From Taenia hydatigena (lineage: Eukaryota > Platyhelminthes > Cestoda > Cyclophyllidea > Taeniidae), in assembly GCA_036345935.2 (NCBI GenBank), contig JADWOT020000003.1:9847132-9911131 (forward strand): a DNA stretch of 64,000 bases, in the 5' to 3' direction. This document shows, one piece after another, positions 22,720 to 35,089 of the stretch. How positions within the stretch are numbered: the first letter of the stretch is position 1; each line of letters starts with the position of its first letter. The translations under genes were made by a program, and so were the position numbers. The notes beneath the pieces are model-generated. The model did not search any database and had not been told where the DNA came from. It saw only the letters and a program-made list of their open reading frames with translations.

Positions 22720-24720
22720 ATGTCGCTTCACATCTGCCTCACTTTGCTGGCTAGTTCCATCTTGCATGGAGGATTCGCAGTGGCCACCAGTAAGTTATAT
22801 CTTCTTATGCCTAACTCTAAGCAGTGTATGCTTTGAAATATTCTCAAATTAGGACATTTCCTATACTTGTACGTGCAGCAGGGGTGAGGAGAGTGCTGCA
22901 GCTTTGCATCGCATCACATCACAGGCAACTTGGCTTAATACGATTGAGTAGGCGTGTTCCCTTCCTTGGCATCACAACCTCAGCTCCTCAATTCTCTTCA
23001 CAACTTTCCTGTTGGTCTCTATGGCGCCTTCATACTTGCATTCGCTTTGTGATGAGCAGAACTTTAACTCATTTTGTGGCAGATGTGAGAATGAATCAAG
23101 GTCTGTAATGGGAGCCCACACGAGCCATTGTTTTATTCGGATGACTTCGGGCAAGACACAGCTACAGGCGTTGCATCAGAATTAGTTGCGACTAGTACTA
23201 TGAGGAGATCCACAGAGTGTATGTGTGGTGTAGGGTAGCTCCAATCCACCTGATTGACATATACGAACACATTCCGGCAAATATTATCATTTAATGTTGT
23301 TCTGCCAATTTACAGACGCATGCACTTTTGTCTCCACTTGAACTTAAGGTCTTTGACACAACAGCACCGTTGAAAACAATCACCCGTTTGTTAATGCCCA
23401 CCTTTCGCACGTACACTTCCTGCCTCTTGTCACAAACATTGGAAACCTGGCATTAAGGGCACCTCAAAGTGTTTTATAGTGCTCTGTTCATTGTGATGCA
23501 TAATGGCATGAGCGTTGAAAGATAAGTCGGTAGTTCCGAGGCCTTATTGAAGCTTGCAACTATGAAATATGCAGAATGCGGAATGTTATGCAGTGAGATT
23601 GGTCCGTTGGTAAGATGCATTTTTATTGCACGGACCCAGACCACCTGACAGGCATTGCTTGTTGGCTTACCCATCGGTACCTGAAGCATATAGCTCAGAT
23701 CCATATATTTCAGCATTAAGCCTAGTTATTCGTCCAACGGCTCTGACACTTGACTACTCCACTTCCATCCCCATTCATTGATGACATGCGAGAGCATATT
23801 GGTATGAATGAAGCCTTATTGCTCACCCAACAATAATGAAAAATCATTGTTTTTCATTTCTACAGGTCCCTATGCCCCCCAGAATGTGAGTTTGGAAGCA
23901 GTGAACTCATCCACCGTGGTTTTGAAGTGGAGTGAACCGCTTGAAATCGTCGGCAATTATCGAGGCAGTTTTGTCCGTTGGCGTGCCGACGGTGGGAATT
24001 GGGTAATATCCAAAGCACAATATTCTACAATGCACTTCATTGGAGGCTTAAAACCAGGACAAAATATTACTGCTTCTGTGTATTTATTTTCCAAAAGCCG
24101 TCCGCAGTATAGCGATGAATTGAGCGTGACTACACCAATTTTGGATAAAGGCGAGTCCTTTCTACTTCATTTATGGAATGCCAAACTACTAACAAATGAC
24201 CATGTTTATTAGGAATTAAGCTACATCTGGCAAGATAATTCGACTGCAGGTAGTAGGATAGTCATGCTTAATAAGACAGCTGCGATTGTCCTATCATGCA
24301 CAGCCAGTATTTAATTGGCATGTGGATGGTGAAATACATGATGGGCGAAATTTGTTGCTTTGGCTAGGTAAGGGGGGCGGGTCTACAACTACGATGATTA
24401 GCACTTCACACGTTACAGATCCTGTGGAGACAACTTCAGGAGGTTCTACCGTATCACTCGCAACCAAGACGGTCGATCAAACTACCTCCAATACTTCAAC
24501 CGCTGCAACCAATGCCTCATCGTTCGCAACTACCACCACTAGCGGGTCCACCTACAGTGCATTAGACAATGCAGCACCGTTTAGCTCCGTGATCCTCATG
24601 TTGTCGTCAAGCCTTATGTAAGCCCGCGCGAACTGTCTACTCATACGCTTTACTCGAATACTCGGGCTCGAAATTTGTGTTCCATAAACGCGCTGTTTTT
24701 CCTATTGCAGGATTCACTAA
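22720..24720 (+). CDS. Secreted or surface-anchored FN3 protein, EG95/45W-like layout
   Basis: Four exons: 22,720-22,789, 23,866-24,150, 24,368-24,617 and 24,711-24,720, giving 204 residues. Exon 1 is a signal peptide (MSLHICLTLLASSILHGGFA) ending at GTAAGT. Exon 2 is one FN3 domain (APQNVSLEAV, VVLKWSEP, FVRWRADGGNW, LKPGQNITASVYLFS) entered and left in phase 1. Exon 3 is a Gly/Ser/Thr-rich stalk ending in a hydrophobic tail (FSSVILMLSSSLM) that could be a GPI signal. Exon 4 adds Ile-His and a stop; without that splice the stop comes directly after Met. The intron after exon 2 starts with GC (AAAG|GCGAGT), a rare but accepted donor. Potential N-glycosylation sites: NVS, NSS, NIT. The layout matches tapeworm oncosphere antigens; family membership is inferred from layout, not sequence identity. 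Confidence 0.75.
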
Positions 24721-24803
24721 TCTAGACCGTGGTCTGGCTGACAGTCGTGCGCTGTTGTATAGCAGTCTGGCGACCAATCGCTGTAAATTATTTTATAGCG
24801 ATA

Positions 24804-24809
24804 AATAAA
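24804..24809 (+). promoter_or_regulatory. Polyadenylation signal of the FN3 gene
   Basis: AATAAA located 84 nt after the stop codon of the FN3 gene, a normal 3' UTR length for a compact gene. Confidence 0.6.
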
Positions 24810-25139
24810 ACCTTTGACGTTTCGATTCCTTTCCATTGGTACACAAATGATCTCGCTCTGGGATTGTACTTTAGACAAAACACAGAAATGAAACGGATAA
24901 ATTGGAAAGTATGCTGGCATTCATAACATAGTGATGGGAGGCTGCACTATAATGTTGCGTACATCTTCAAGTTTAGTGAGACGTTCCTGTCCAAGGTTGC
25001 AGAGTTTTCACTTCGTGGCTGCTTTATCGCCCCTCCTTCTTCCCTTCGTTCCTGATAGCCTGATTCGTCCATTGGTCACACCATGGGTGCAATGGCAGTC
25101 ACTTCAGGCCCGCTCTCACTCAGCCACTAGTAGGCACAC

Positions 25140-25920
25140 GTAGCTTGCCCAACCGAGTGACTGAGATACTGAATTCACAAATGGACTCAGCCTCAGACAA
25201 ATCGGATGTATGGGGTCATTTATTTTGTAAAGTCTTCCATATCCCTTTACCCAATGACTTACTGTCACTTCAAAGGGTCGAAAATCCGAATTCAATCGTT
25301 TACATATGTAGATGTGCGTATCGTCATTCATCTGGTCTGTTTTGCAACTGCCATTGTCCTCCTCCTGCCTGAACCTCCAAAAGTACAGAGTGTTGGATTG
25401 GCTTGCAGAATGCAAGTTGAGCCCCACCGACCTGTGTGCCGAAGTTGACCCTTTGTCTCCAAAGAAGCCAAGGATTTGCTTAAAAGCTAAGGAACAGCAT
25501 CAGGACGAAGTGCGGAAGCGAGAAGTGTCACCCAGTTTTGTTTTTCCCCGGTGCTAGTAATCCAAGTAAAAGTTTGCGTCCACTTGTTTAAATCAGACAA
25601 TTCTGTGTACAAATATCAATCCATGTGAAGAGAACAACTAAGATGGGAATGGTCCTTTAGATGCGTATGAGGGAAAAATATGCTGAAACAGTGGTCGACT
25701 TATTGCATTCATCCCAATGATAAGTGTTTGTTCAGCACTCCTCACGGCAGCACTTTACAGCCAGTACGGTTGAATCAAAGCCTCATTGCGAAGGCATTAT
25801 GCTTTACGAAGAGAACAGTGATAATCGATAAGTGGGCAAACAACATCTCAACAACGGCTTACCAATGTTATCTTAAATAGGGCTGCCCTAGAAACCTTTA
25901 AGGCAAGCAATCTTAGTGCC
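25140..25920. repeat. Tandemly duplicated unit, copy 1
   Basis: Matches 26,840-27,420 in the same orientation. Shared blocks include the CTCCTGCCTGAA stretch, CCGAGG/CCAAGG-TTT-CTTAA, CAGCATC-GGA-GA-GTG-GG and the AGACAATTC-TG-ACAAAT block. In this copy the plus frame at about 25,330-25,390 encodes a hydrophobic run (IVIHLVCFATAIVLLLPEP). A second frame stays open to 25,557 (YRVLDWLAECKLSPTDL), whereas copy 2 has stops in it. It could be an old membrane exon. Confidence 0.6.
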
Positions 25921-26839
25921 TATGGCTGAACATTCATTCATTACTGATATGCTGCTAAACACCTGTAAACTGTTATCATTTCGTTACTACAATATGTGGT
26001 GCCATATTCTTTACTGGCATTCTCTTACAAACCCACAGGCGAAGCGATAACCTCGCCCAGCATGGTGGTCAGCTAGGTATAGTAAGTGTGATTAACGCTC
26101 TCCAGTAGACAAAGATGTATGTTATGAGGGAGGCGCTGAGTCCTCCAAGCGACTCGTGATTCTAGTCTTATTAATACATACAACTCTGCAAGAGTTACAC
26201 GCGAAATGGGCCACGCGGGGTAAAAGATGTTAGATGCTATGGCCAACGGGCAATGAGGAACTTCGCTTGCCCTAAACGCACTAAATTTCTACTGAACCTA
26301 CATCACCTGCAGCAGGTTCGAAAGGCCTCATCCCACAACGATCCCACCACTGCAGTCTATGTTCAGAGGATCCCTAAAAGAAAGAGTAGGTATGGGCATG
26401 ATGAGCCCTCTATCACCCACTGAGAGGTAAAACAAATATATCCTGGCTGTGGTGCACTGGTCGATAAAAGTAATTGAGGTAGAACCCAAGAGGAGCTCAG
26501 GACGCTGAAACATTTGCTTGAAACTTCTCAATTCGGTGGGTATCGTCAACAAAGCAATGAAGGTCCTAGCTTGCAAAGCCGCCTTTGTGCTGAGTTACGC
26601 CAAACTCACTGAATCTTAGTGGTAAGCACAATATCTAGGCACCAGTGAGGCTAAAAGAGGTAGAAGGAAAAATAGCGCGACACTTGGACTCGTAAAACTT
26701 TCATTAAATATACTTTATGTGGAAGGGACAAAGCTTGGTTAACGTGTGTTAATGCTCTACCCTGCCAGTTGTCTGGTAACTAATGTGGCACTCAAGTCTG
26801 CACTTGACACAGTGGCCTAATGAGATGGAATAAAATAAC

Positions 26840-27420
26840 ACGTTACGAAGTAATGGCAGAAGAATTTAGTCCCCCATTGTGCTTGTCACTGTCCCTCTCC
26901 TGCCTGAAACCCCAGTAGCACGGAGTGATGTATTAGCTTGAAAAGTGCAATTTACTTCGAGCCTGTGTTGCCGACGAAGCCGAGGCTTTACTTAACACCC
27001 ATTGAACAGCATCGGGATGAGGTGTGGTAGCGGGCTGTGCCATCCAGTCTAGTGCTTCTGTGTTGCTGTCACTTTAAGCAGTGATTTTCAACGAAACGAT
27101 AACACTAGACAATTCCTTGCACAAATCGCAATCCTTGAGGGAATAACAACTGACATAAAAACAGCTTTCTTGCTGTTTCTAAAGGACAAAACATGTAAAA
27201 ACGGCAGGCAACCTTTGCCCTCACCCCGAAAATGAAGGCTCGAATGCTATCCTTTACGTCTGCATTTCTCAACCAATACGGTTCCTTCAAAGCCCCATTG
27301 CGAACCCACCATGCTCCACAAGGAAAACAATTTATGCAGAAAGTAAGCAAAACTAAACCTCTACCGCGACTTAATAAAACAAATTTAAATAGGGCTGTTA
27401 TTGAAATAATTCAAGTCAGC
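26840..27420. repeat. Tandemly duplicated unit, copy 2
   Basis: Diverged copy of 25,140-25,920; the readable frames of copy 1 are interrupted here. The last part (from about 27,220, CTTTACGTCTGCATTTC) also matches about 27,990-28,200. Confidence 0.6.
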
Positions 27421-27569
27421 AAACTTTGTGGACCATGGTGTTATTTTTAGCTATTGGCAGTCATGAGCTTAGCTGTCAATTTTGAAAACCAAACCAATTT
27501 TCTGGAGCTGCATGCCTCCACATTGAGCATCTACACAGAGGCAGTTAGGCATACCCAAGTAAATAATTC

Positions 27570-27740
27570 GCCCACAGGTCGCATGACTGATGTGCAATGC
27601 GCCAACGCATCAGCCAATGACGCACGAGCCCATGTTGGCTCAGTCTCGTCACCCACCCGATGACATCTACGCCTTACATTAATCTTCATTATCCATCGTA
27701 TTCTTTCACCCTCTTCGGTGCTCCTGCAATTCACTATTCC
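27570..27740. repeat. Dispersed repeat unit, copy 2
   Basis: Second copy of the unit at 21,130-21,330. Preceded by GCATGCCTCCACATTGA, which also precedes copy 3. Confidence 0.55.
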
Positions 27741-27875
27741 CAAAAATCTACTTCAAGGCATTACTGAATCCACACGAAGTTGTCTACTTTTTAAGGATTA
27801 CTGAAAGTTAGCTTTCGAGACTTGTTTTTTAAGTGGCAGAACCTCTCTGCGGCCCTCTATTGCCATTACTCCAAG
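27735..27875. repeat. Inverted repeat partner 1
   Basis: The reverse complement matches 29,395-29,545, with shared blocks AGAGAGGTTCTGCCACTT, AAAGTAGACAACTTCGTGTG and GATTCAG-AATGCCTTGAAGT. Confidence 0.75.
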
Positions 27876-27989
27876 TAATGGTTTCAACCCATTCAGTGGC
27901 ATCTGGCGATTGCGTCTGAAAGGGAGCAATTGGTGTGGAGGCAACGACCGAGGTGGAAACGGACTGCTTACTGGTTCTAGAGACATAAC

Positions 27990-28210
27990 TTACTGCTACA
28001 GCAGGTGTATTTTCGCCTACCTCGATGAGAAAGCATTATTTGGTTCTCCTTACGTCTGTGTATTTCAACCAACCTACCGTGTTTCATGCAGAAAAAAGGA
28101 GAAAGTTGTAGACAAAAAACAAAGGATAATTTTAACAAAGTTTTAATAAGGCCTTCCTGAAAGCTATTTTGGCAAGCAGAAACGTTAGGCATTTGAGTTA
28201 AAGTTAGTTG
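27990..28210. repeat. Tandemly duplicated unit, partial copy 3
   Basis: Shares CTTACGTCTG-TATTTCAACCAA and the following A-rich part with 27,255-27,450. Only the 3' part of the unit is present. Confidence 0.5.
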
Positions 28211-28599
28211 CTAAAGTAATTATAACACGCATTTAGCCACGAGTTTCGAGAATAAGGTTGACTTTTGATGAGGCACACTAAGTTTTGGTACTAAATGCAG
28301 AGCTGAAGGCAGCAGTTAACTCTGCAGCCAGTTTAAAGTAAGGGATAAATACTGGGGATGAAAGAAGACAAGAAATAATGAAGGCAATGGGAAAAGCAAA
28401 GAGGCCGTCGGGTGAGGGTGCGACAGAGCCAACGTAAACTCTTGTGCCGTCGACTAATGCATGGGCGCATGAACATCTGTGGGTGGACCACCTCCTTGAG
28501 TATGCTTGACTGCCCCGCGTAACACAATGACCTTCATTATTTCTTGTCATTTTTCATTCGTGTGTGCCCTTAGAAACTAATATTATGAACAAAAATAAT

Positions 28600-28860
28600 T
28601 TTGTAGTGTTGCATGTCTCCACATGAAAGAGTCACACAGAAACGGTCAGGCGTATCCATGGCGGTGGTCCTTTCACTGATCACATGGCGGCGGCCAAAGA
28701 AGTACGGAACCACGTTGGTACAAACACACGTTCATCCGATGACCTCTGTGTTTTCACAATAACCTGCACTATTTCTCGTCTTCATTCAACCTCTCAGCTC
28801 CTCTTCTAATTTAAATTGGATGCAGAGTCAACTGCTCACTTGAGCTCTGCATTCACCACC
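28600..28860. repeat. Dispersed repeat unit, copy 3
   Basis: Third copy of the unit at 21,130-21,330 and 27,570-27,740, with the same GCATGTCTCCACATGA lead-in as copy 2. Confidence 0.55.
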
Positions 28861-29394
28861 GCCTACCATGCAATAATATCGCTGAGGATTCATTTTAGGG
28901 ACGTGGCGCCACAGATCCTCATTCATGTCGTATGGAAAAGCAAACTGCTTAAGACGGCGCAGAAGGGATGAGATGCCAGTGGCATGGCTCGAAGGCCATG
29001 CACTGAAGTGAATTACAGCTTCCAGAGAGCAAATCGTTTGCACTGCTAGACTCACAGTTAAGCGATTCCTTAGATTATTGCGCAAGTTCTTTGTTCTTCC
29101 AAGAAGTAGTTTTGTAGGAATGAAATACTTGGGCATGAGGTCCTTGTGCGGTGCGATTGATTCCATAGGTGTGGCGATTCACTCAGAAAAGAATGTGACG
29201 CCTCATGTTGTGGTGATGAGGTGATAATGGGTTGCAGCTGGTTAGCAGTATACCAGCACTGAATGCTGCGATTCGCTCAAACACAGACACTAAATTTGCT
29301 CGCCTGAAAGCTCTAGAGGACAACCTTATTCAAGATGGCATTAGTGAGCCCTTATTGACATGTTGTTTCCTTTCTTTTTAGTATTTATAATTTT

Positions 29395-29545
29395 ATTCAC
29401 GAAACTTGGAGTGATGGCATCACACGGCCACAGAGAGGTTCTGCCACTTGAACGATGGATTTTCAGGTGTCATCGCTCATTGGTTCTTAGAAAGTAGACA
29501 ACTTCGTGTGGATTCAGCAATGCCTTGAAGTGGATTCTTGGGAGT
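29395..29545. repeat. Inverted repeat partner 2
   Basis: Partner of 27,735-27,875 in the opposite orientation, about 1.5 kb away. The two flank the partial copy 3 and dispersed-repeat copy 3. Confidence 0.75.
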
Positions 29546-30304
29546 AAGGGATTATAACCAAGGCAACCTAAAGAAAGCTGCAGTGGGAGCCGAGTGGTTT
29601 AAATGGACAGTAGCTTTTATGACGGGCGTGCAAGAAATGCTGAATAAGGAGGTTGCATGACTTCATTTATTCAGTAACCCAATTGGGGCGAGTTTAAGCA
29701 CAAACGCTCTGGCACTAAGATAAAACTGTCTACAGTTTTGTTCGCAGACGTACCACTTGTTCATCTCGAACACGGGTTGTGCAACACTCAGTCGTTTGAA
29801 GAAATGAGTGCCTCGACGTTGTGATTGAAAGCCATCACGGTCAGTGCCATCACTGACAGATGAGCTGCTGCTCAACGTCCCATCACCTTTGGCATTCATG
29901 CATTGTACGCCATCGTTGAATTGACCAGAAACCACAGCACTCTCTGCTATCTAACGAGAACTGCACTTGTTGTCCGTCTTCTCGTTTAGTATCAGCAGAG
30001 CAGATCTGTGATGCATAGGTCGACTGCCAGTGACTAAACATGTCTTCCACAGTGGTCTAGCTCCTCACACGTGTACTATTGAAGGTGATAACCTGGCCCG
30101 AACTCTAGTCGAAAATTCAGCCACCCGAGGTATATCCTGAAATGTAGAAGGTCAGGAGTGGTGGCTAGGAATGGAAGTCTGTGGACTGACGCATGCCACT
30201 AACGACCTTGGCCACTCCATGTGCACTCAAGCAAATGAATGGGCCTCCACGATGCTTCTTCTCGGGAAACAAGAAAGTTTCATTTTTAAATCACTGCGAG
30301 TGAC
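29546..30304. other. No supported gene
   Basis: Unique sequence between the duplicated cluster and copy B of the direct duplication. An open minus frame at 29,663-29,935 has no recognisable features. Confidence 0.4.
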
Positions 30305-30827
30305 ACATCCATATTGAATTTCCACAACATCGTACGCTATTGAAAATCACAGCGCTTAAAAAGCAACGGAGAAGCACTGCTCGCGTGGTCGCAATAGGTT
30401 GTTACCTAGAAAGCTGCTTTTATATCCACGTTGTACAGTTTACACTTATCACCGTTTAGAAAATAGTTGCTTAAGTGTTTTATTTTCGTTCATTCTTATG
30501 CAATGGCGCATAAATACGTGTAAGTAACCCTTTTAGCACTGTCAAATTCCAGCACCGTATTCACTGCTGTTTTTAATTTCAAAGGCAAATTAGGCAATTT
30601 TTAGTCCTAACTTAGCTCTGTAAAGACAAAACTTAATCATGTTTATTTGTTATGCCATACCGTTTTTGCGCGGTCGGCCTGGAATTCCATTTTCGTGTAG
30701 TGTTTGTTAATTGCAGGTGTGCTCGAATTTTGGCGGCAGTGGACTTCATTGGTACAAAACTGGAAAATTTCAACAAATATTGGACTTTAGTTTGTATACT
30801 TGATGGTGCTGATCTTTTATTTGGCAG

Positions 30828-30930
30828 GAATGCGTGTTTCTACTGCGACATTGTCTGTTAAGTGTGGAGTTACTACTTAGCAGCACTGAACGCGAACCTC
30901 ACCCCCGCTATTGTTCATGGCATTTCCCAG
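30828..30930 (+). CDS. Possible internal exon in copy B, twin of the 5.5-kb exon
   Basis: Same acceptor, donor, length and sequence as 5,493-5,595. The identity says only that the duplication is recent, not that the exon is used. Confidence 0.3.
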
Positions 30931-31358
30931 GTAAGATTAAGATGAATTTCATAGGTCGCTACGTTCTTGTGTAGTGATAGGTTTGATGCGCATTTTTTGT
31001 GTAGCAACCTGCATTTTGCCACTTTTCTTTTGGTCCCTTTGTGTTTCGTGTAGGGTAATGGGTGCATTAGTTTCATGACTCTAACATGCACACGAGGAAT
31101 ATTTCGCACTCTGATTGTTTCTTGACTCCAGTACCACGGTTCTGTGTTGATATTATCATTGCGGAACTTGTTGCGTTGGACCTCAGGAATTACTTAATCG
31201 TAGGTTTACTTCCGATGTGAGTTGGTGTTGAGGTAGACTCAGAAGCAAAAGGGTGGCTACTCAGAGACCTGCGTAGACTTCACATTGTAGCGGTCTTAAA
31301 TGTGCCTGTGTTCGCATATCGGCTTTGTCATTTTTTTGGCTTTTTTGCTTCTCAGGTG

Positions 31359-31545
31359 CTACGAGCTTACCGTAGTCGTGAAGCATTGTGTGGTGAGCCT
31401 GTGGAATGATGTGCAATTTAAGGCTTTTACGCCATTCGCATGGCCGTCTCCTTTTACCCGCTGTGTGGGTCTCGTCATGGACGATGCCGGTGCATTTGAT
31501 GGCATAGTGAGAGGTGTCACCTCTTTTGGCTTCAGCACTGGATAG
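31359..31545 (+). CDS. Possible terminal exon in copy B, twin of the 6.0-kb exon
   Basis: Sequence-identical twin of 6,024-6,210 including acceptor and stop. See that entry for the reading. Confidence 0.28.
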
Positions 31546-32923
31546 TCGCACGACCGCAGGCTAAGCTGGCGAGATGAATGTGAGGTTGGTGTTAAACTGA
31601 AAGGCAAGCCTATTATCGCGTTGAGGAGGGCTGGTGAATTGAGATGGTGATTGGGTTACTACTGAGAAGATGGGAATGAGGAGGAGTGATGCAGAGCTAT
31701 TTTAAAATCTAGCCTAGGTCCTTTTCATGAACTTGGATTTAAGTTCTCTTTATTTATTCTTTTATTGTGCACAAAAGTATCTTATGTTGTTTCCTGGTTT
31801 ATGTATTTGTAATGCATGAAATTTACTCGTTCATAGTTGTGCACACGTATATGCGTATGTGGAAACGCGTGTAGCAGTTTTTTATTGAATGAGAATCAGA
31901 AATTGGACTCGGAGGGGTTTTTGCTGTCTAGGGAGAACAGTATTTCACGTTTGTTCGTTACGCTGAACATTTGTGAAGAGGAACAGTTGAAGCTGTCCTG
32001 GCGGATTATGGCGGATGAGACCTAATTTGTTAGGAAAAGTGGGAAAAACCTACCAGTCACTTGGATTTACGTGGTGCTGAGGTTGTTGCGGGCTCAAGGT
32101 ATGGCAAGAGTGATTTTATCTCTTGGAGCATTTCGTGATAGGCATGGAAACATCAGTGCACAGTACAAGGTGCTAATTTTGCGTGCAAACATTGTTCGCG
32201 CAGTACTTTTGTATTTGGCTGATCAGGCTCTCAAGTTGGTTATGTGACCCTGTTATCAGCATGCACCGTTGCTGACGGTGGTATTGGCAAGGGGGGATGC
32301 GGCTGCAGAAGCCAATCCATGGGAGTCCACTGGGACCGCACGACGCGCCCTTGAGCTCGTCGTCGTTGACACTTTCTCAGTCCTTTCTTACATAGCACAA
32401 TGAGAACTACTGGCTCAGTGTGGAGTATTAATCCACACAGGACATAAGCAGCGTGGCCTGCGAAAGACTGGATGCGGTGTTTTGGTGCCGTGCGAGACCG
32501 AACCAAGTGCCGAGTGGCAGTCTGGTAAGTACCTTCCCATGAGACAGTATGTTGCACAAGTTTAACCAGATGCTGTCATCGGCTTGTTTAAAATGAGGTG
32601 TTCATGTTCTGTCGCCTTTAACAATGGGTGAAGCCATTATGAGGTGGCTGTGGAGCTGTTATATGCTTGATAATCGTTTGGCTAATGTTGAGGACATTGG
32701 ACGCAAGTAATCGACAAGCTTTCACGTATGCCTAACTTACCCAAGGAGGCGTTTTTAATGACGTCTACATGTGTGAGTGTTGCAGTGAGTGGGGTGGCAT
32801 ATTGCCAAAGTGCGATTAATTCGTAGGAGGGACGGTAAATGCTCGATGACTTTGTGCTCCACCCGCTTGCACAGATTCTAATATGCCGTTTATTCCCTCA
32901 TCAAATTGTGTGATTTTGCGATT

Positions 32924-32946
32924 TGTGTGTGTGTGTGTGTGTGTGT
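32924..32946. repeat. (TG)n microsatellite, copy B
   Basis: TG run matching 7,594-7,616 in the direct duplication. Confidence 0.95.
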
Positions 32947-34639
32947 CTGACGTCCATCTGTCGGTTGATGGTACTGAGTGTTGGTGCTGCTTAATGCAAG
33001 TAGTTAAGCTTGTCATCGTATGGTTGCTATGCGACAGTAGATTTCAGACTGGTAGCCACATGAAGTCTTAGTTGTTCTCTTGATGCCGTGGTCTTGAGGT
33101 CGTGACGTTAACGGAGGTGACTTTTGCTTTTAGGTGTGGTGGTCAGCGTATCCCCATCATCCCCCACGGAGTGTGTTTCAGCCATAGGAGGTGAGGAGGC
33201 GACTGCAGATGCAGCAAAATTACCAAGAAGAGTACGGAGGATGGCGCTGGAGGAGGAGAGGCGGACCATGTAATGCATCGGTAGTTTGTTAATTGACGGG
33301 TGCTGGTGGTGGGTAGCGTATTTTCCCCGCTGTTGTACCTTCGCTAAGTGGGTTGTCGGTGTGTGAAATGGATGCACATTTTGCCTGAAAATTGTCTTCT
33401 TTTACCTTCTTGGGTGTAAGGAAAGACTGCGGGCGCCGTAGTGGGTGTGTATGCAGTAGTAATGGGGATGTTCTACTGTGACGTGAAGAACTTTTGACCG
33501 TAGCTCATTTGTGTGGCCGTGTGACAGCTGCGGCATATTTTGCTTCAACGAGTATTGAAATGTTTTTGTTGTGTTGGGTTGCAGTTGATTGTAGGCAGAG
33601 ACGATGGGTGCATCTTAGAGTAAGTTGTCCACTGTGGATTGTTGGGAAGTGACGCGCAGAATGCGCCGGTGTGAGCCACTAAAACTTGTGTGTGGTGAAA
33701 TAAAAGCACCCACGAGCCAACTGCGCCAGCCACTGAGTTTCCAGGCGACCAAGGAGGGAGGGGAGGAGGATTACTGCACCTATGCCTGCAATGTTGTGCG
33801 CCACCTTGATTGACGGGTGGGTTAAAGAAGGGTGCCAAATTGGTGGGCATTGGAGTACCAGTGATGTGGCCTCACTTCTTCCTCGGACCAGGTCAACCTT
33901 CTCCTTCCCTGCCTTCAGAACTTTATAGTAACTGCAGATTATAACACGAAATCATTGTATTGGCAATCAGTCAAGCAGAGGGGCGGTCTAAACAAAAGTA
34001 AAGCAGTAAAGGGATGAGTATATCATCAAGTTATTCAGTCAGTCAAGCACTTCAATTGTAGGTCAGAAGTTCGATTCATTAGTCGGTGGATCAGTCAGTG
34101 GGATTGGGGTTGGAGGTAACGACGGCAGCGGTAGTGAAGACGCCTCCTCAGTCGTGTAGCTCATTAGGATCGGCGAAGAGAAATGGGAAGAGGCAGAGGT
34201 ACTGGAGGGTGAGGCGCGTCCTTGTGAGTGAAAAGGGCGTTGGCATATCGACTGGGAGGAAGGAATGAAGAAAGGAGTGGAAGAATGCAAACTTACTGAA
34301 GGATGTAGGAGAGTGGAGGGGAAGCGGGTGATGGACAAGGAGGAGAGAAGCGCAGTACATGAGCATTCGACTGAAGCACTAAGGTGAGCACTGATTCCCG
34401 CCTGCCTATCATCCACGCACCCACTTGCCTATCCGTTCCTCTCTCCATGCCTATATGCATGGCCCTCTGATGGTCCATTTCTTCACACATCTCTGCATCT
34501 ATTTCTCTGGGCGTCGATTTTTCAAGCAACGGACACAGCATTACCTTTCTCTCCATTCCTTCATCTATTCCTTACTTCATTCACCCATCCTATTGAACTT
34601 ATTTATTGTTCCATCTCTCCTTATCACTTTCAACCCAGG

Positions 34640-34665
34640 TGGCTGGCTGGCTGGCTGGCTAGCTA
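34640..34665. repeat. GGCT tetranucleotide repeat
   Basis: A clean run of GGCT units in copy B; copy A (9,322-9,350) has the same block broken by substitutions. Confidence 0.85.
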
Positions 34666-35089
34666 ACTGACTTGGTTCTACGTGGAGTGACACAAATATT
34701 AGTGACACTCGCCAGAATATTTTAAGGAGCAGGATATCTTGTGCTTCACATCTTGTAATCTCCCCACTGCATCAATATCCTCTTCTCTTCCCCTTCTTCC
34801 TCATTTGGCCCCACCTCCACGTCCACATCCACCTTGTCTGTCGCCTCTTGAGTTGTTGCGATTTAGATCGCCAGCAGTGGCTTCATTGTGGTTAGCGATG
34901 CCGACTTGAGAGAACAGCATCGCATCACTCCGCCTGCTCATCTATATCAGAGCACTACTAAAACAGGGAATGGCACGATGGCAATACTCATGCTTTTATT
35001 GTGTAAAAGGAAAACCAGAACTTCTAGGGGAAGAAGCGAACAGAAAGAGTCTTTTTAACAATGAATTAAGGCAAATTAGGAGTGTTGCT

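Larger units (their letters stand above)
30305..35085. repeat. Direct segmental duplication, copy B
   Basis: Same-orientation partner of 4,968-9,768. It differs from copy A by, for example, a shorter CGT run (32,358-32,366), a 4-nt insertion near 32,384 and a different block at about 33,625-33,755. Matching is lost after about 35,085. The very high identity of the first 3.2 kb suggests a recent duplication or gene conversion, or an assembly duplicate. Confidence 0.92.

Noticed and set aside
25140..29545. Repeated units considered as a CRISPR-like or satellite array
   Set aside because: Units are long, diverged and irregularly spaced; this is eukaryotic segmental duplication.
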